DNA from: Ruminococcus flavefaciens
GTDB lineage: Bacteria; Bacillota; Clostridia; Oscillospirales; Ruminococcaceae
Assembly: GCA_023667045.1 (NCBI GenBank)
Contig: JAMPAU010000001.1
Span: 713,819-777,818, forward strand
Reading direction: 5' to 3'
DNA: 64,000 bases
In this document: piece after piece, positions 53,632-62,092 of the stretch
How the letters are laid out: the number at the start of each line of letters is the position of its first letter
Position numbering within the stretch: the stretch's first letter is position 1
Program-made: the position numbers and the translations under genes
The notes under the pieces: generated by a model
Database searches by the model: none
What the model was told of the DNA's origin: nothing
Seen by the model: the letters and a program-made list of their open reading frames with translations, nothing else

Positions 53632-55110
53632 TTATTTTTCCGGTCTTGTACCTGTGTTGAAATCAGCAGGCATACTTTCAATTTCCGGTTTTGCGTCAAG
53701 GTGAAGACGTTCTGCCATTTTGGGATTATGATTAATCTGATAAAGGTCTGTCTCCATTGCCATTACCTCTTTAATCTGATACACCTTAAACAGAGGGCGT
53801 TTCATGACATATTTAATCCATATCACCGCATACACTGAAAGCACAGCAAGAACAATCAGAAAAATAGCATATATCTTTTTCTTTACATTCCAGTCAGAAT
53901 CAATATTGTAAATCATAAATGCATTTCCGATAATGCCTATAACCGGAATCACACAGCCGAGCGGAAGCTTAAAAGTCCTCGGAGCTTTAGGAAGACGTTT
54001 CCTTAAAATAATTACATCACAGTGAAGAATGATATATGAAAAAATCCAGAACGTACAGCCTGTCAGAATAAGAAAAGTTAGCTGGTCGCTTGTTGAAAGA
54101 CCTGTCGCATTTATTATGATAACGGCAAGCGAAACCATAAGCAGTCCAACGTATGGTGTACCACGCTTGTTTTTTCTCATGAAAACGGCAGGAAGAAGAT
54201 TTATCTTTGCCATTCCTGAACAAATCTGAGATATTGAAAAAAGTGCTGTGTTGATTGTACTGATAACGGCAAGCAGTGAGATAATCGTCATCCATACAGT
54301 GCCGAGTTTGCCATAAAGCAATTTTCCGTAAAGTATATGCGGTACGGTACTTTCGCCGAGTTCTTCCCATGGTGTATAGTGGCTGAATCCTATCGTCACA
54401 AAAATCTGCATAACGAGAATTGCAACAAGACTTATTACCATACCAAGAGGTACGTTAAAGCGTGCGTTTTTTACCTGTGAAGAAATCGGCACGATAAATT
54501 CAACGCCTATAAAAAGGAAAAACGCAAGACCAAGCAGTGAAAATATATCTCCGCAGTTTGAGGAAATAACCGCCTCCTGCTCAACGACTTCTCCAGTACC
54601 GAGATTAAGACAGCCCATAATTCCAAGAAATGCAAGCGAACCGATAAGACTGTATGCAACAATATTCTGAATCTTTGCGAACATATCAACACCGAAAAGA
54701 TTAAGCACGGTAAGCAGTATAACCAGCACAACCGAATAAACCCACCCCGGAATATCTACTCCGGAAAAAACACTGCTCAAAGTATTGCCGAACATAGCCG
54801 CCTCAGAACTTCCCATTATCGTCTGACAGGTAAGATAGCCCCCTACCGTGATGACAATTGATACAAAAGGTCCGAAACACGCTAAAGTATACTGTGCCAT
54901 ACCGCCTGTCAGATTCGGCATAAGTGCATTAAGTTCACAGATTGAAAGAGCCGTAAGTATATTGAATGCACAGGCAATCACCATTGTTATAATGAAAGGC
55001 GTACCGATTGTGGCTGAACCTTGTCTGATAGAGAGCAGACAGCTTGTTGCTACAATAAGTCCCACACCAGTGGCTACAACACTTGGCAGACCAAGTTTTT
55101 TCTCTTTCAT
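53632..55110 (-). CDS. APC-superfamily amino acid permease
   Basis: 492 aa with about twelve membrane helices. The first begins GLPSVVATGVGLIVATSCLLS with the unwound-helix substrate motif of APC transporters. The C-terminal ~50 residues are a hydrophilic tail. It probably imports an amino acid or amine for the oxidase operon upstream. The ATG follows AAAGGGAGAAAACTTTT. It begins 18 bases after the PII-like gene, an arrangement like that of amtB with glnK. Confidence 0.85.
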   Translation of the reverse strand: MKEKKLGLPSVVATGVGLIVATSCLLSIRQGSATIGTPFIITMVIACAFNILTALSICELNALMPNLTGGMAQYTLACFGPFVSIVITVGGYLTCQTIMGSSEAAMFGNTLSSVFSGVDIPGWVYSVVLVILLTVLNLFGVDMFAKIQNIVAYSLIGSLAFLGIMGCLNLGTGEVVEQEAVISSNCGDIFSLLGLAFFLFIGVEFIVPISSQVKNARFNVPLGMVISLVAILVMQIFVTIGFSHYTPWEELGESTVPHILYGKLLYGKLGTVWMTIISLLAVISTINTALFSISQICSGMAKINLLPAVFMRKNKRGTPYVGLLMVSLAVIIINATGLSTSDQLTFLILTGCTFWIFSYIILHCDVIILRKRLPKAPRTFKLPLGCVIPVIGIIGNAFMIYNIDSDWNVKKKIYAIFLIVLAVLSVYAVIWIKYVMKRPLFKVYQIKEVMAMETDLYQINHNPKMAERLHLDAKPEIESMPADFNTGTRPEK

Positions 55111-55128
55111 AAAAGTTTTCTCCCTTTA

Positions 55129-55488
55129 TTATTTTTCACTTTCCGTCACTGCCTCATAGCCTTCTTCGCCTGTCCGTACACGTATGACGTTAGTTACATC
55201 TGAGACAAATATCTTGCCGTCACCGATATGTCCGGTATAGAGTTCTTTCTTGACAAATTCAAGCAGAGACTCTACTTCTTCGGTCGGAAGAACCATCATT
55301 ACTACCTCTTTAGGCAGAAGACTGATATTCTTCTTTTCCTCCACCTCAAATTCCTGAGTACCATGCTGTACGCCACAGCCAAGTACCTGATATACTGTCA
55401 TACCGCTGATATGAAACTTTCCGAGTGCTTTTTTCAGCGGTTCGATTTTGGAAATACCCGTAATGATTTCCACTCTTGATAAAGACAT
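55129..55488 (-). CDS. PII-family signalling protein, atypical
   Basis: 119 aa. The PII C-terminal signature YTGHIGDGKIFVSDV (84-98) is intact, and Q41 after GCGV matches the PII glutamine that binds ATP/2-oxoglutarate. The T-loop (about 43-59, GTQEFEVEEKKNISLLP) is short and lacks the uridylylated Tyr51 of GlnB. PII proteins bind ATP, ADP and 2-oxoglutarate and gate membrane partners; here the partner next door is an APC permease, not an ammonium channel. It is the first gene after a promoter with the shared 19-nt box. Confidence 0.88.
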   Translation of the reverse strand: MSLSRVEIITGISKIEPLKKALGKFHISGMTVYQVLGCGVQHGTQEFEVEEKKNISLLPKEVVMMVLPTEEVESLLEFVKKELYTGHIGDGKIFVSDVTNVIRVRTGEEGYEAVTESEK

Positions 55489-55522
55489 AATAAATCCTCC
55501 TAAATATATTATTTCAAAAAGA

Positions 55523-55560
55523 AAAGGTATCGTGATTCCTTACGGATTCCCGACACCTTT
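55523..55560 (-). terminator. terminator-like leader hairpin of the PII/permease operon
   Basis: AAAGGTGTCGGGAATCC pairs with GGAATCACGATACCTTT (GTAA loop), then TCTTTTT. It lies between the promoter at 55576 and the PII start codon, so it would interrupt the message unless antiterminated. It may also end the oxidase operon. Confidence 0.65.
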
Positions 55561-55575
55561 GTCCTTTATGGTTAT

Positions 55576-55618
55576 ATTCTACCACATACAGCAGAAATAA
55601 AATTGTAAAAAACAGAAC
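55576..55618 (-). promoter_or_regulatory. promoter with shared 19-nt box, PII/permease operon
   Basis: The -10 box TAGAAT (55576-55581) lies 18 bases from the box AAATTGTAAAAAACAGAAC (55600-55618, plus-strand reading). The same box with one change lies at the same distance from the oxidase operon's -10. There is no good -35, which suggests an activator site. Confidence 0.6.
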
Positions 55619-55619
55619 A

Positions 55620-56729
55620 TCAGAAACGGTCGTATCTGAATGCCGACAAGTCAAGGACTGTTTCCTGCTCAGTAGCAAGCTGTGATAAAAGCAGTCCCAC
55701 AGCCGGAGCTATGCCGAATCCGTGACCGCTGAAACCACAGGCAAGAATCAGTCCCGGCACTTCGTCTACCTTGCTGATAACAGGTACATGGTCTGCACAG
55801 CTGTCCATCCAGCCCGCCCAACTGCGTACAACCTTAATATCTGAAAGTGACGGAAAATAGTGCATGATTCCACGACAGGCAGAAGATACAGCAATGCTTG
55901 AAGAAAGAGGTTTGCCGGGCTTTGCATACGGTTCATATCCGGAATTAAGACCGAATACAAAAGAACCGTGATTAGTCTGATGTCCGTAAAAATCAGCGTC
56001 GGCAGTACCGAGCATCTGCCAGAACATAGGAGCGACCGCTTCAGTTACGAGAGTTTCCAGAAGAACAGGCTGCATAGGTACGTCAATACCAACAGTAGAT
56101 GCAATAAACCTGCTTTCATATCCTGCTGAAAGAATAATCTTATCGCCCTCATATATATTGCCGGATTCTGTAACAACCTGTCGTGCCTTGCCTTTGATTT
56201 TGCGGATTTCTGTTACCTTTTCGCCGGAAATAAAATGAGCTCCCAGACGGCGTGCCATTTTATAATAACCCATTGTAGCAGTGAGGGGATTTGCATGACC
56301 GTCAGTGGCGCACCAGCTTGCACAGGTTACAGCCTCAGAAAGATAAGGGTTTATCTGCCTTGCTTCATAGCCGTCAATCATCTTCACGTCAAGACCGCAC
56401 TTCACGGCACGGTCAGTGAGACCGTCAAGAATCTGCCTGTGTTTTTCAGTACAGCCAAGACGGAGATTTCCCTGCTGATGATATTCAACGTCAGTATCAA
56501 GCATATCTGATAAATCTTTCCAGATATTTTTAATAGCATACATCACAAGAGGCAATTCACGTGGATCACGACCGGACTGACGAACACCTCCGCCGTTTCG
56601 TGTAGAGCCACCATTGCCGATATTGTCACTGCCTTCCAGTACAATTACGGAAACACCCTTTTCAGCGAGATTATAAGCCGTTGCACAGCCGATAATACCG
56701 CCTCCGATAATAATTACTTCAGCGTTCAT
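55620..56729 (-). CDS. FAD-dependent amine/amino-acid oxidase subunit (DAO family, HcnC-like)
   Basis: 369 aa. N-terminal FAD fold IIGGGIIGCATAYNLAEKG, the glycine-rich NGGGVRQSGRD, and C-terminal CGFSGHGFGIAPAVG, typical of D-amino acid, sarcosine or opine oxidases. With the BFD-like, FAD/ferredoxin and 2Fe-2S proteins upstream it matches the subunits of opine or hydrogen-cyanide-synthase-like dehydrogenases, where this chain oxidises the amine and passes electrons to the others. The substrate is unknown. The start overlaps the previous stop by 4 bases. Confidence 0.85.
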   Translation of the reverse strand: MNAEVIIIGGGIIGCATAYNLAEKGVSVIVLEGSDNIGNGGSTRNGGGVRQSGRDPRELPLVMYAIKNIWKDLSDMLDTDVEYHQQGNLRLGCTEKHRQILDGLTDRAVKCGLDVKMIDGYEARQINPYLSEAVTCASWCATDGHANPLTATMGYYKMARRLGAHFISGEKVTEIRKIKGKARQVVTESGNIYEGDKIILSAGYESRFIASTVGIDVPMQPVLLETLVTEAVAPMFWQMLGTADADFYGHQTNHGSFVFGLNSGYEPYAKPGKPLSSSIAVSSACRGIMHYFPSLSDIKVVRSWAGWMDSCADHVPVISKVDEVPGLILACGFSGHGFGIAPAVGLLLSQLATEQETVLDLSAFRYDRF

Positions 56730-57046
56730 TCTGTTTCCTCCTTGTCTTTTGCAAGAATATACATCTCAACCGGACGCATAGGCGACCTGCCTGTTGCCGG
56801 CTCAAGTTCGTCCGGTCTCACGCCTAATTCTCTTGCCACAATACCCTTTACAAGCTTTGTACAGGTCTGTCCTTGACATAGACCCATTCCGGTACGCAGA
56901 TAACGGCGTATCTCTGTAAGAGTAAACATACCGTCATGCACGGCTTTTCTGATTTCGCCCTTTGTGATTTCTTCACAACGGCATATTATTATATCGTCAT
57001 CGGGTGCAGGAATATACTCACCGATATTACGGTTTCTGTCGTTCAT
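56726..57046 (-). CDS. BFD-like [2Fe-2S] protein
   Basis: 106 aa. Four cysteines are placed as in bacterioferritin-associated-ferredoxin domains: CRCEE near residue 20 and CQGQTC near residue 57. In opine-type dehydrogenases this domain is often fused to the large FAD subunit; here it is separate. It would carry electrons between the two flavoproteins. It overlaps both neighbours by 4 bases (ATGA), so the subunits are made together. Confidence 0.85.
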   Translation of the reverse strand: MNDRNRNIGEYIPAPDDDIIICRCEEITKGEIRKAVHDGMFTLTEIRRYLRTGMGLCQGQTCTKLVKGIVARELGVRPDELEPATGRSPMRPVEMYILAKDKEETE

Positions 57047-58629
57047 TCTGCATACTCCTTTCTGAAAAATCTTGCTTTCATTGCATACTCTTTTGCGACT
57101 TTCATAGTCAGCAGATTTGTATGGTCAAATGCTCCGGCACTTCTCACGCCTACAACTTCCGCCTCACAGATAACCTCGCCTTTTCTGTTGAGAGCAACGC
57201 CTTTATCTTTTTTTGCCGGCAAAGGCAGAAACTCATAAGGCAGGGTTATTTCAGCCGTACCGTCTCCGCAGTCTTCATTCACAAGGAAAATAGCCTGTCC
57301 GGAACATGAAGCAACACACATACCACAGCCGGTGCATTTTACGTCAGGGTCAACAGACGGAAGTGCAGTAATATTCTTTCCTATTCTTATGCAATGTTTC
57401 GGGCAAGCGTCCTGACACGGATTACATGGGATATTCTGAGTGCATTCAATAACAGGGTGAACTCCTGCACTGTGAGTAACTCCCGGAAATCTTTCAATTT
57501 CTTCCTCGTCAATGAATCCATGCCGGAGAAGATTCTGTGATATAGCCACGCCTTCTTCTGTCTCCGTAATCATCTTGCCACGCATACCCGGTGCAAACAT
57601 TCCCTGTCTAAGTCCGTCAAGTGCGGATTTCTGCTTTTCAACCTCTGCCATGCATTCTTCCTGTGTGATAAAGCCGAGCTTTGCCGCTGCGGAAATTCCT
57701 GCTATTCTGCCCTCAATCATTGCACTTGAGGCTTCTTCAATTCCGGAAACGTCTCCGGCAACATATATTCCGGAAACAGAAGTTTCGCCGTACTCGTCTG
57801 CTATCGGCACAAACCCTGCCTTTGCCGGATTGTCTTCCATTTCACAGCCAGCCATATCGCACAGCTTTGACATAGGCGAAAGACCTACAGCAAGACATAT
57901 TGTATCAACATCAAAGTGCTTTTCTGTTCCGGCTACAATCTGCCAGTTCTTGTCTACTTCTCCTATAGTAACGCCTGTTACATGGTCATCGCCGTCTGCC
58001 GAGACAATCGTATGTGAAAGGTAAAAAGGCACTCCGCAACGTGCGACTTTCGAGGCGTGTACTCCATAACCGCCGATACGCTGAGATGCGTCAGCCAATG
58101 CAACCACTTCACAGCCTGCCTGCAACAACTGAAAACTTACAACAAGACCTACATTTCCCGAACCAAGCATAAGCACACGCTTGCCAGGCAGAGTGCCATG
58201 CAGATTCATCATAGTCTGTGCCGCACCTGCTCCGATTACGCCGGGAAGTGTCCAACCGTGAAAAGTCACCATGTTTTCGCTTGCACCTGTAGCAATAAGA
58301 ATTGTATCTCCCTTTACGTGTTCTATATGTTCGCCGATTTTCACGGTTACTTCCTTTTCCGGAAAAATTCCTGTCACAATGGCATTCAGAACAACTTCAA
58401 CGCCAAGTGCAGAGGCTTCAGCGAGCAACTCCTCTCCTATCTTAAAACCACGTATCTTTGCCTTGTGTTCCTTAGAACCGAAAAATTTATGAATCTGTTT
58501 GAAAAGCTGACCGCCGGGCTTGGCGTTTTCGTCGTATACAATAACGTGCATACCACGCTTTGATGCCTCAATGGCGGCAGAAAGACCAGCCGGACCTGCT
58601 CCTACTACAATCATGTCATAACGTTTCAT
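57043..58629 (-). CDS. FAD/NAD-dependent oxidoreductase with two [4Fe-4S] clusters (HcnB-like)
   Basis: 528 aa. FAD motif VVGAGPAGLSAAIEASKRG at the N-terminus, second nucleotide motif MLGSGNVGLVVSFQLL near 150-165, and IYVAGDVSGIEEASSAMIEGR. Two ferredoxin-type cluster motifs follow near 415-455: CNPCQDACPKHC and CTGCGMCVASC. Standard HcnB/OoxA proteins lack the ferredoxin insert, so this version may deliver electrons to ferredoxin rather than to quinone or oxygen, which suits an anaerobe. Confidence 0.86.
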   Translation of the reverse strand: MKRYDMIVVGAGPAGLSAAIEASKRGMHVIVYDENAKPGGQLFKQIHKFFGSKEHKAKIRGFKIGEELLAEASALGVEVVLNAIVTGIFPEKEVTVKIGEHIEHVKGDTILIATGASENMVTFHGWTLPGVIGAGAAQTMMNLHGTLPGKRVLMLGSGNVGLVVSFQLLQAGCEVVALADASQRIGGYGVHASKVARCGVPFYLSHTIVSADGDDHVTGVTIGEVDKNWQIVAGTEKHFDVDTICLAVGLSPMSKLCDMAGCEMEDNPAKAGFVPIADEYGETSVSGIYVAGDVSGIEEASSAMIEGRIAGISAAAKLGFITQEECMAEVEKQKSALDGLRQGMFAPGMRGKMITETEEGVAISQNLLRHGFIDEEEIERFPGVTHSAGVHPVIECTQNIPCNPCQDACPKHCIRIGKNITALPSVDPDVKCTGCGMCVASCSGQAIFLVNEDCGDGTAEITLPYEFLPLPAKKDKGVALNRKGEVICEAEVVGVRSAGAFDHTNLLTMKVAKEYAMKARFFRKEYAE

Positions 58630-58954
58630 TTTTCACATCTCCCTCCGGTGATTCTGCACTTACACCATACTGTGTGCGTATTTCCATGCCTTCCTCTAAA
58701 GGAGTAATGCAGGTGCGGACATTAGGCTTGCCATTTACTACCATAACACAGTCCGTACAGCGACCTATAGCACAGAATATTCCTCTCGGCTTGTGTTCTT
58801 TTTTCGTGTAGCGGTGAACCATAACACCAGCGTTTTTGAGAGCTATAGCGATAGGTTCTCCGGCATATCCGCTGAGAGTTTTTCCGTCAAAGGTAAAAGA
58901 AACCGTATCGCCTTTGTCGTATGTACCAAGAATAGGGTGTTCCTGTATTCTCAT
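58616..58954 (-). CDS. [2Fe-2S]-binding small subunit (HcnA-like)
   Basis: 112 aa with plant-type ferredoxin cysteines CAIGRCTDC and a fourth in VRTCITPL. It begins MRIQEHPILG and has the DGKTLSGYAGEPIAIAL element typical of HcnA/SoxD-like subunits. It overlaps the large FAD subunit by 14 bases. It forms the small electron-transfer part of the oxidase complex. Confidence 0.87.
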   Translation of the reverse strand: MRIQEHPILGTYDKGDTVSFTFDGKTLSGYAGEPIAIALKNAGVMVHRYTKKEHKPRGIFCAIGRCTDCVMVVNGKPNVRTCITPLEEGMEIRTQYGVSAESPEGDVKNETL

Positions 58955-58972
58955 AACTTTTTCCTCCTGCCG

Positions 58973-60106
58973 TCATATCATCTGCGGAGAATCCCACAGT
59001 TTTAGTTTTGTGCCTATGCCTTTTTCCAGTGCATTACGGTAAACAACAGTACCCCATGCTATATCTTCAACAGGCATACCGCCTACCGAATAAACAACTA
59101 TCTCGTCTTCTCTGCGGTGTACCGGAATTTTACCGGTCAGCACATCGCCGAGGTCGTCAATCTGCTCTGATTTCATTTTTCCCTCTGCAATCAAGTCCAT
59201 AACACGAACTGCCGGAATAGGAACTGTATTGTATGCATTGGGTTTCATTTCTTCTTCCCAAGCCTCATAGAGCATGATGTTATCGGTTACTGTCCTTGCA
59301 CGGTTTATAATAAAGTCGTCGTCAAAACGCAATGCAGCGGTAGAGCATATAACAGCACCGGACTTTATCCATTCTTCTGCAATATATGGGTATTCTTCGG
59401 GATTGCCTGTAGGCGTGGAGGTGCTAGCGTAAACAATATCCGAATCACGTACAGCTTCCTCTATCGTATCAACCGCAAATACATTTAACTGCGGATATTC
59501 TTCTTTTGCATAATCAACAAACTTCTGCAAAGAATCTTTTCCCCTGCCCTTTATCTTGACGGTTTTAATATCAGGGCGTACCGACATAACAGCCGAAAGA
59601 GCGGTTTTACTCATAACTCCCGGTCCGATTATGCCGACTGTTTCAGCGTCTTCCCTTGCGAAATATTTATATCCCACACCCGGTACAGCTCCGGTACGAT
59701 ATGCCGAAAGAATATTAGCGGACATATAAGCCAAAGGCACGCCAGTGTCCTTGTCGTTCAGAGTAAGCATAAGCACTGAGCGTGGCAGACCTTTTTCTTT
59801 GTTGGCACAGTTTGAGCCGTACCATTTCATACCAGCCATATCGAACTTACCACCCAGATAAGCCGGCATTGCCATGAAACGCCTGTCCGGACCATCTACC
59901 GGCATTTCCGGAAACGGTGAAGTCTCCGGAAACATCACCATACAGCCATGTGAGTTTCCGTTTGCACCACCCATGCGGTAATTGCCGACTTTCATCAGCC
60001 TGAACATTTCTTCCATAGCCTCTATACAGCCTGCCATATCCTTTACTCCAGCAGAAATCATATCGTCTTCATTTAAATACAGAAATTCGACTTTAGGATA
60101 GCCCAT
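58973..60106 (-). CDS. ornithine cyclodeaminase/mu-crystallin family protein
   Basis: 377 aa, longer than the usual ~330. A Rossmann segment VGIIGPGVMSKTALSAV (GxGxxx) and the substrate-side MKWYGSNCANKEKGLP, SAYRTGAVPGV and ASTSTPTG belong to the family, which includes ornithine cyclodeaminase, ketimine reductases and alanine dehydrogenases. As first gene of the oxidase operon it could reduce or deaminate the imine formed, or make the substrate. Some databases label such operon partners tyramine oxidase subunit B, a name I cannot verify. The ATG follows TGGAGGAAATATAA. Confidence 0.83.
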   Translation of the reverse strand: MGYPKVEFLYLNEDDMISAGVKDMAGCIEAMEEMFRLMKVGNYRMGGANGNSHGCMVMFPETSPFPEMPVDGPDRRFMAMPAYLGGKFDMAGMKWYGSNCANKEKGLPRSVLMLTLNDKDTGVPLAYMSANILSAYRTGAVPGVGYKYFAREDAETVGIIGPGVMSKTALSAVMSVRPDIKTVKIKGRGKDSLQKFVDYAKEEYPQLNVFAVDTIEEAVRDSDIVYASTSTPTGNPEEYPYIAEEWIKSGAVICSTAALRFDDDFIINRARTVTDNIMLYEAWEEEMKPNAYNTVPIPAVRVMDLIAEGKMKSEQIDDLGDVLTGKIPVHRREDEIVVYSVGGMPVEDIAWGTVVYRNALEKGIGTKLKLWDSPQMI

Positions 60107-60135
60107 TTATATTTCCTCCATGATAATAAAATAAA

Positions 60136-60171
60136 AAAGGAGTACGAATCATCTCTGATACGAACTCCTTT
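60136..60171 (-). terminator. terminator-like leader hairpin of the oxidase operon
   Basis: AAAGGAGTTCGTATCA pairs with TGATTCGTACTCCTTT (16-bp stem, one mismatch, GAGA loop), then TTTATTTT. It starts at about +5 of the transcript and precedes the first gene, so read-through must be regulated or partial. It is similar in layout to the hairpin at 55523. Confidence 0.72.
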
Positions 60172-60182
60172 GTTCTGTGCTT

Positions 60183-60225
60183 ATTATACTGCTTTTCAGA
60201 ATAAAAAAATTGTAAAAAACGGAAC
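60183..60225 (-). promoter_or_regulatory. promoter with shared 19-nt box, oxidase operon
   Basis: TATAAT (60183-60188), 18 bases, then AAATTGTAAAAAACGGAAC (60207-60225, plus-strand reading). The box differs at one base from that of the PII/permease promoter. Confidence 0.62.
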
Positions 60226-60262
60226 TGCTTATTATTACTGCCATGACCGACATAAACAAAAA

Positions 60263-60299
60263 AAGACACGCCATTTCCTCTCAGAAAACGACGTGTCTT
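60263..60299 (-). terminator. terminator after tRNA-Pro
   Basis: AAGACACG pairs with CGTGTCTT, followed by TTTTTG on the minus strand, 4 bases beyond the tRNA. Confidence 0.8.
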
Positions 60300-60302
60300 A
60301 TA

Positions 60303-60378
60303 TGGTCTGAGTGACGGGACTTGAACCCACGGCCTCTACCACCCCAAGGTAGCGCGCTACCAACTGCGCCACACCCAG
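60303..60378 (-). tRNA. tRNA-Pro (UGG)
   Basis: 76 nt including an encoded CCA. Acceptor stem CTGGGTG/CACTCAG with discriminator A. D-arm starts GGCGCAGTTGGTAGCGC; the anticodon loop is CTTGGGG with anticodon TGG; the T-arm has GGTTCAAGTCC. It has its own promoter and terminator. Confidence 0.97.
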
Positions 60379-60411
60379 ACTTTTTGTTGATTACCTCAAC
60401 CAACGTATATT

Positions 60412-60440
60412 ATTATAGCATATGTTTTTCAATTTGTCAA
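60412..60440 (-). promoter_or_regulatory. sigma-A promoter of tRNA-Pro
   Basis: TTGACA (60435-60440), a 17-nt spacer, TATAAT (60412-60417) on the minus strand, 34 bases before the mature 5' end. Confidence 0.87.
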
Positions 60441-60517
60441 GGCTTTTTTGAAAAAAATTTCCAAAAAAATATTATTTTTTATTTTAAGCAAAACAATCAA
60501 CGATATACTGCTGAAAA

Positions 60518-60541
60518 CGGACTGTCTAAAAAAACAGTCCG
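60518..60541 (-). terminator. terminator after the sortase locus
   Basis: CGGACTGT pairs with ACAGTCCG around an 8-nt loop, 8 bases beyond the stop of the membrane protein gene. Confidence 0.75.
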
Positions 60542-60548
60542 CTGATAA

Positions 60549-61424
60549 TCACTGAGATTTTTTATGCAGTTTATTGAATACGCCGTAAATCACTATAAAA
60601 CAAATGCCTATAAGCAACACGGCAATGTGTACCGCCATGAAAGCCTTAGTAAGTCCGTACATAGCACCAGTAAAAGTTCTGAATACCTGTGGCTGTTTGA
60701 TAACAAACGCATCAAAATAATTAGAGCCGACAAGATATGCACTCGGTACAGTACCCAGCAGACCGGCAACAAGTGCTGAAACTCCTGCCCAGTAAAGTAC
60801 GCTGGAAATACTCTTTACATTCACAAGTATCAAAAGCACTGCAAGAAATGCTGACACTCCTATACATACCGCCATAATTTTTCCGATACGGCTGTATATG
60901 CTTGAAACTTTTGATAATACCCCATGTTCCTTTAATGTAGAATACTTATATATATCACAATAGTTTCCGGTTACACGATAGGCATTTTCTATTGTGCTTG
61001 AAATCTTCTTATTGTATACATCATCTTTTTCGTAATTGTTAGCGTCGGCATAACTACTGAAAAAATCTTCTATACTCTTTTCAAGGTTTTCATTTTTCGG
61101 GACTTCAACATCTGCCTGCTCACCCGACTTCAATGAAGTGAAAAGTGCTTTAGTGTATATATCTGTCACTTCATGTATATAGCTTTCGTCAAGTGCGTTC
61201 ATGTATACGTCTGCCGGAATGCCTGTAGTATTATACTGTCCGGCGAAATACTTTTGCAGTTCTCCCCTTGCTGACGAATATATATTATTTTCCTCAGCAA
61301 GCTGAATACTCTTTGTTTCTGTAACGTTTATCCGGACAATTGCCACAAATGCAGTAGCTATTATCATAAAGACAAGCAATACCGATATTAAAAGCGACAA
61401 AATGTAGGTGCTTAACTTTTTCAT
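60549..61424 (-). CDS. membrane protein of the sortase locus
   Basis: 291 aa. One helix at the N-terminus (STYILSLLISVLLVFMIIATAF), an extracytoplasmic domain of ~130 residues, then three helices (~175-285). The start is the ATG after GGAGGTGCAGGA, overlapping the sortase stop as ATGA. I do not recognise the family. The coupling to a sortase and a candidate sortase substrate suggests a helper in surface-protein display, but this is inference only. Confidence 0.72.
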   Translation of the reverse strand: MKKLSTYILSLLISVLLVFMIIATAFVAIVRINVTETKSIQLAEENNIYSSARGELQKYFAGQYNTTGIPADVYMNALDESYIHEVTDIYTKALFTSLKSGEQADVEVPKNENLEKSIEDFFSSYADANNYEKDDVYNKKISSTIENAYRVTGNYCDIYKYSTLKEHGVLSKVSSIYSRIGKIMAVCIGVSAFLAVLLILVNVKSISSVLYWAGVSALVAGLLGTVPSAYLVGSNYFDAFVIKQPQVFRTFTGAMYGLTKAFMAVHIAVLLIGICFIVIYGVFNKLHKKSQ

Positions 61425-62092
61425 TCCTGCACCTCCCCAGTATAGAATTTCTTTTTGGTGAGTTCGCATATAACGCCCACTCTGCCGTCGGGAGAGCCTA
61501 AAATATCCTTTTTGCAGGTATAGAGGGTAAGCTTTGTCTCCTCAGACGGAACAACGTACTTGTCATTGTCTTTATTAAATTCGATAAGTTCCTTTACCTT
61601 ATAAGTAAACTGTCCATAATTGGTATTTATTGTAATAACGTCTCCAACTGTCAGACTGCTAAGTTCTGAAAAGAAAGTATCTTCATGAGCAGATATAACT
61701 GAGTTGCCGTCTTCTCCGATAACCACAGAACTGCTTGACTGACACGCACCTCTTTCAAAAAGCTCGCTGTCACTGCCCCAGTATACAGGCACGTCAACAC
61801 TAAAAGAGTCGCTTTTTATTATGGCATAGAGTTCTGCAAACTGTGGGCGTATAATCTCTCCAGTTTCGTCAGTTTCGCCGGAAAAATCCTCTTTGATTTC
61901 ATTTTCCCTTATAACAAGACCTCTCGTACTGCCGTCGGGATTTATCTTAAAATCGTCCATAAAAGCAAGATTAAGATATACTTTAACTTTATCATACGGC
62001 TTTATCATGGTAACGATAAACACCCCTAAGCATATTAAGCACACGATAAAGGGGGTTATTATATGGAGTACTTTTTTTGAACTTTCTTTCAT
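61421..62092 (-). CDS. sortase
   Basis: 223 aa transpeptidase with an N-terminal signal anchor (~9-28). The catalytic triad is visible: His in VISAHEDTFF, Cys in LTLYTCKKD (TLxTC motif), and Arg in SPDGRVGVICEL. In sortases the His context is more often GHR/GHN; here it is AHE. It cuts sorting signals and links proteins to the wall or to pilins. The gene just upstream encodes a protein with a matching C-terminal anchor, and the two overlap by 4 bases. Confidence 0.85.
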   Translation of the reverse strand: MKESSKKVLHIITPFIVCLICLGVFIVTMIKPYDKVKVYLNLAFMDDFKINPDGSTRGLVIRENEIKEDFSGETDETGEIIRPQFAELYAIIKSDSFSVDVPVYWGSDSELFERGACQSSSSVVIGEDGNSVISAHEDTFFSELSSLTVGDVITINTNYGQFTYKVKELIEFNKDNDKYVVPSEETKLTLYTCKKDILGSPDGRVGVICELTKKKFYTGEVQE

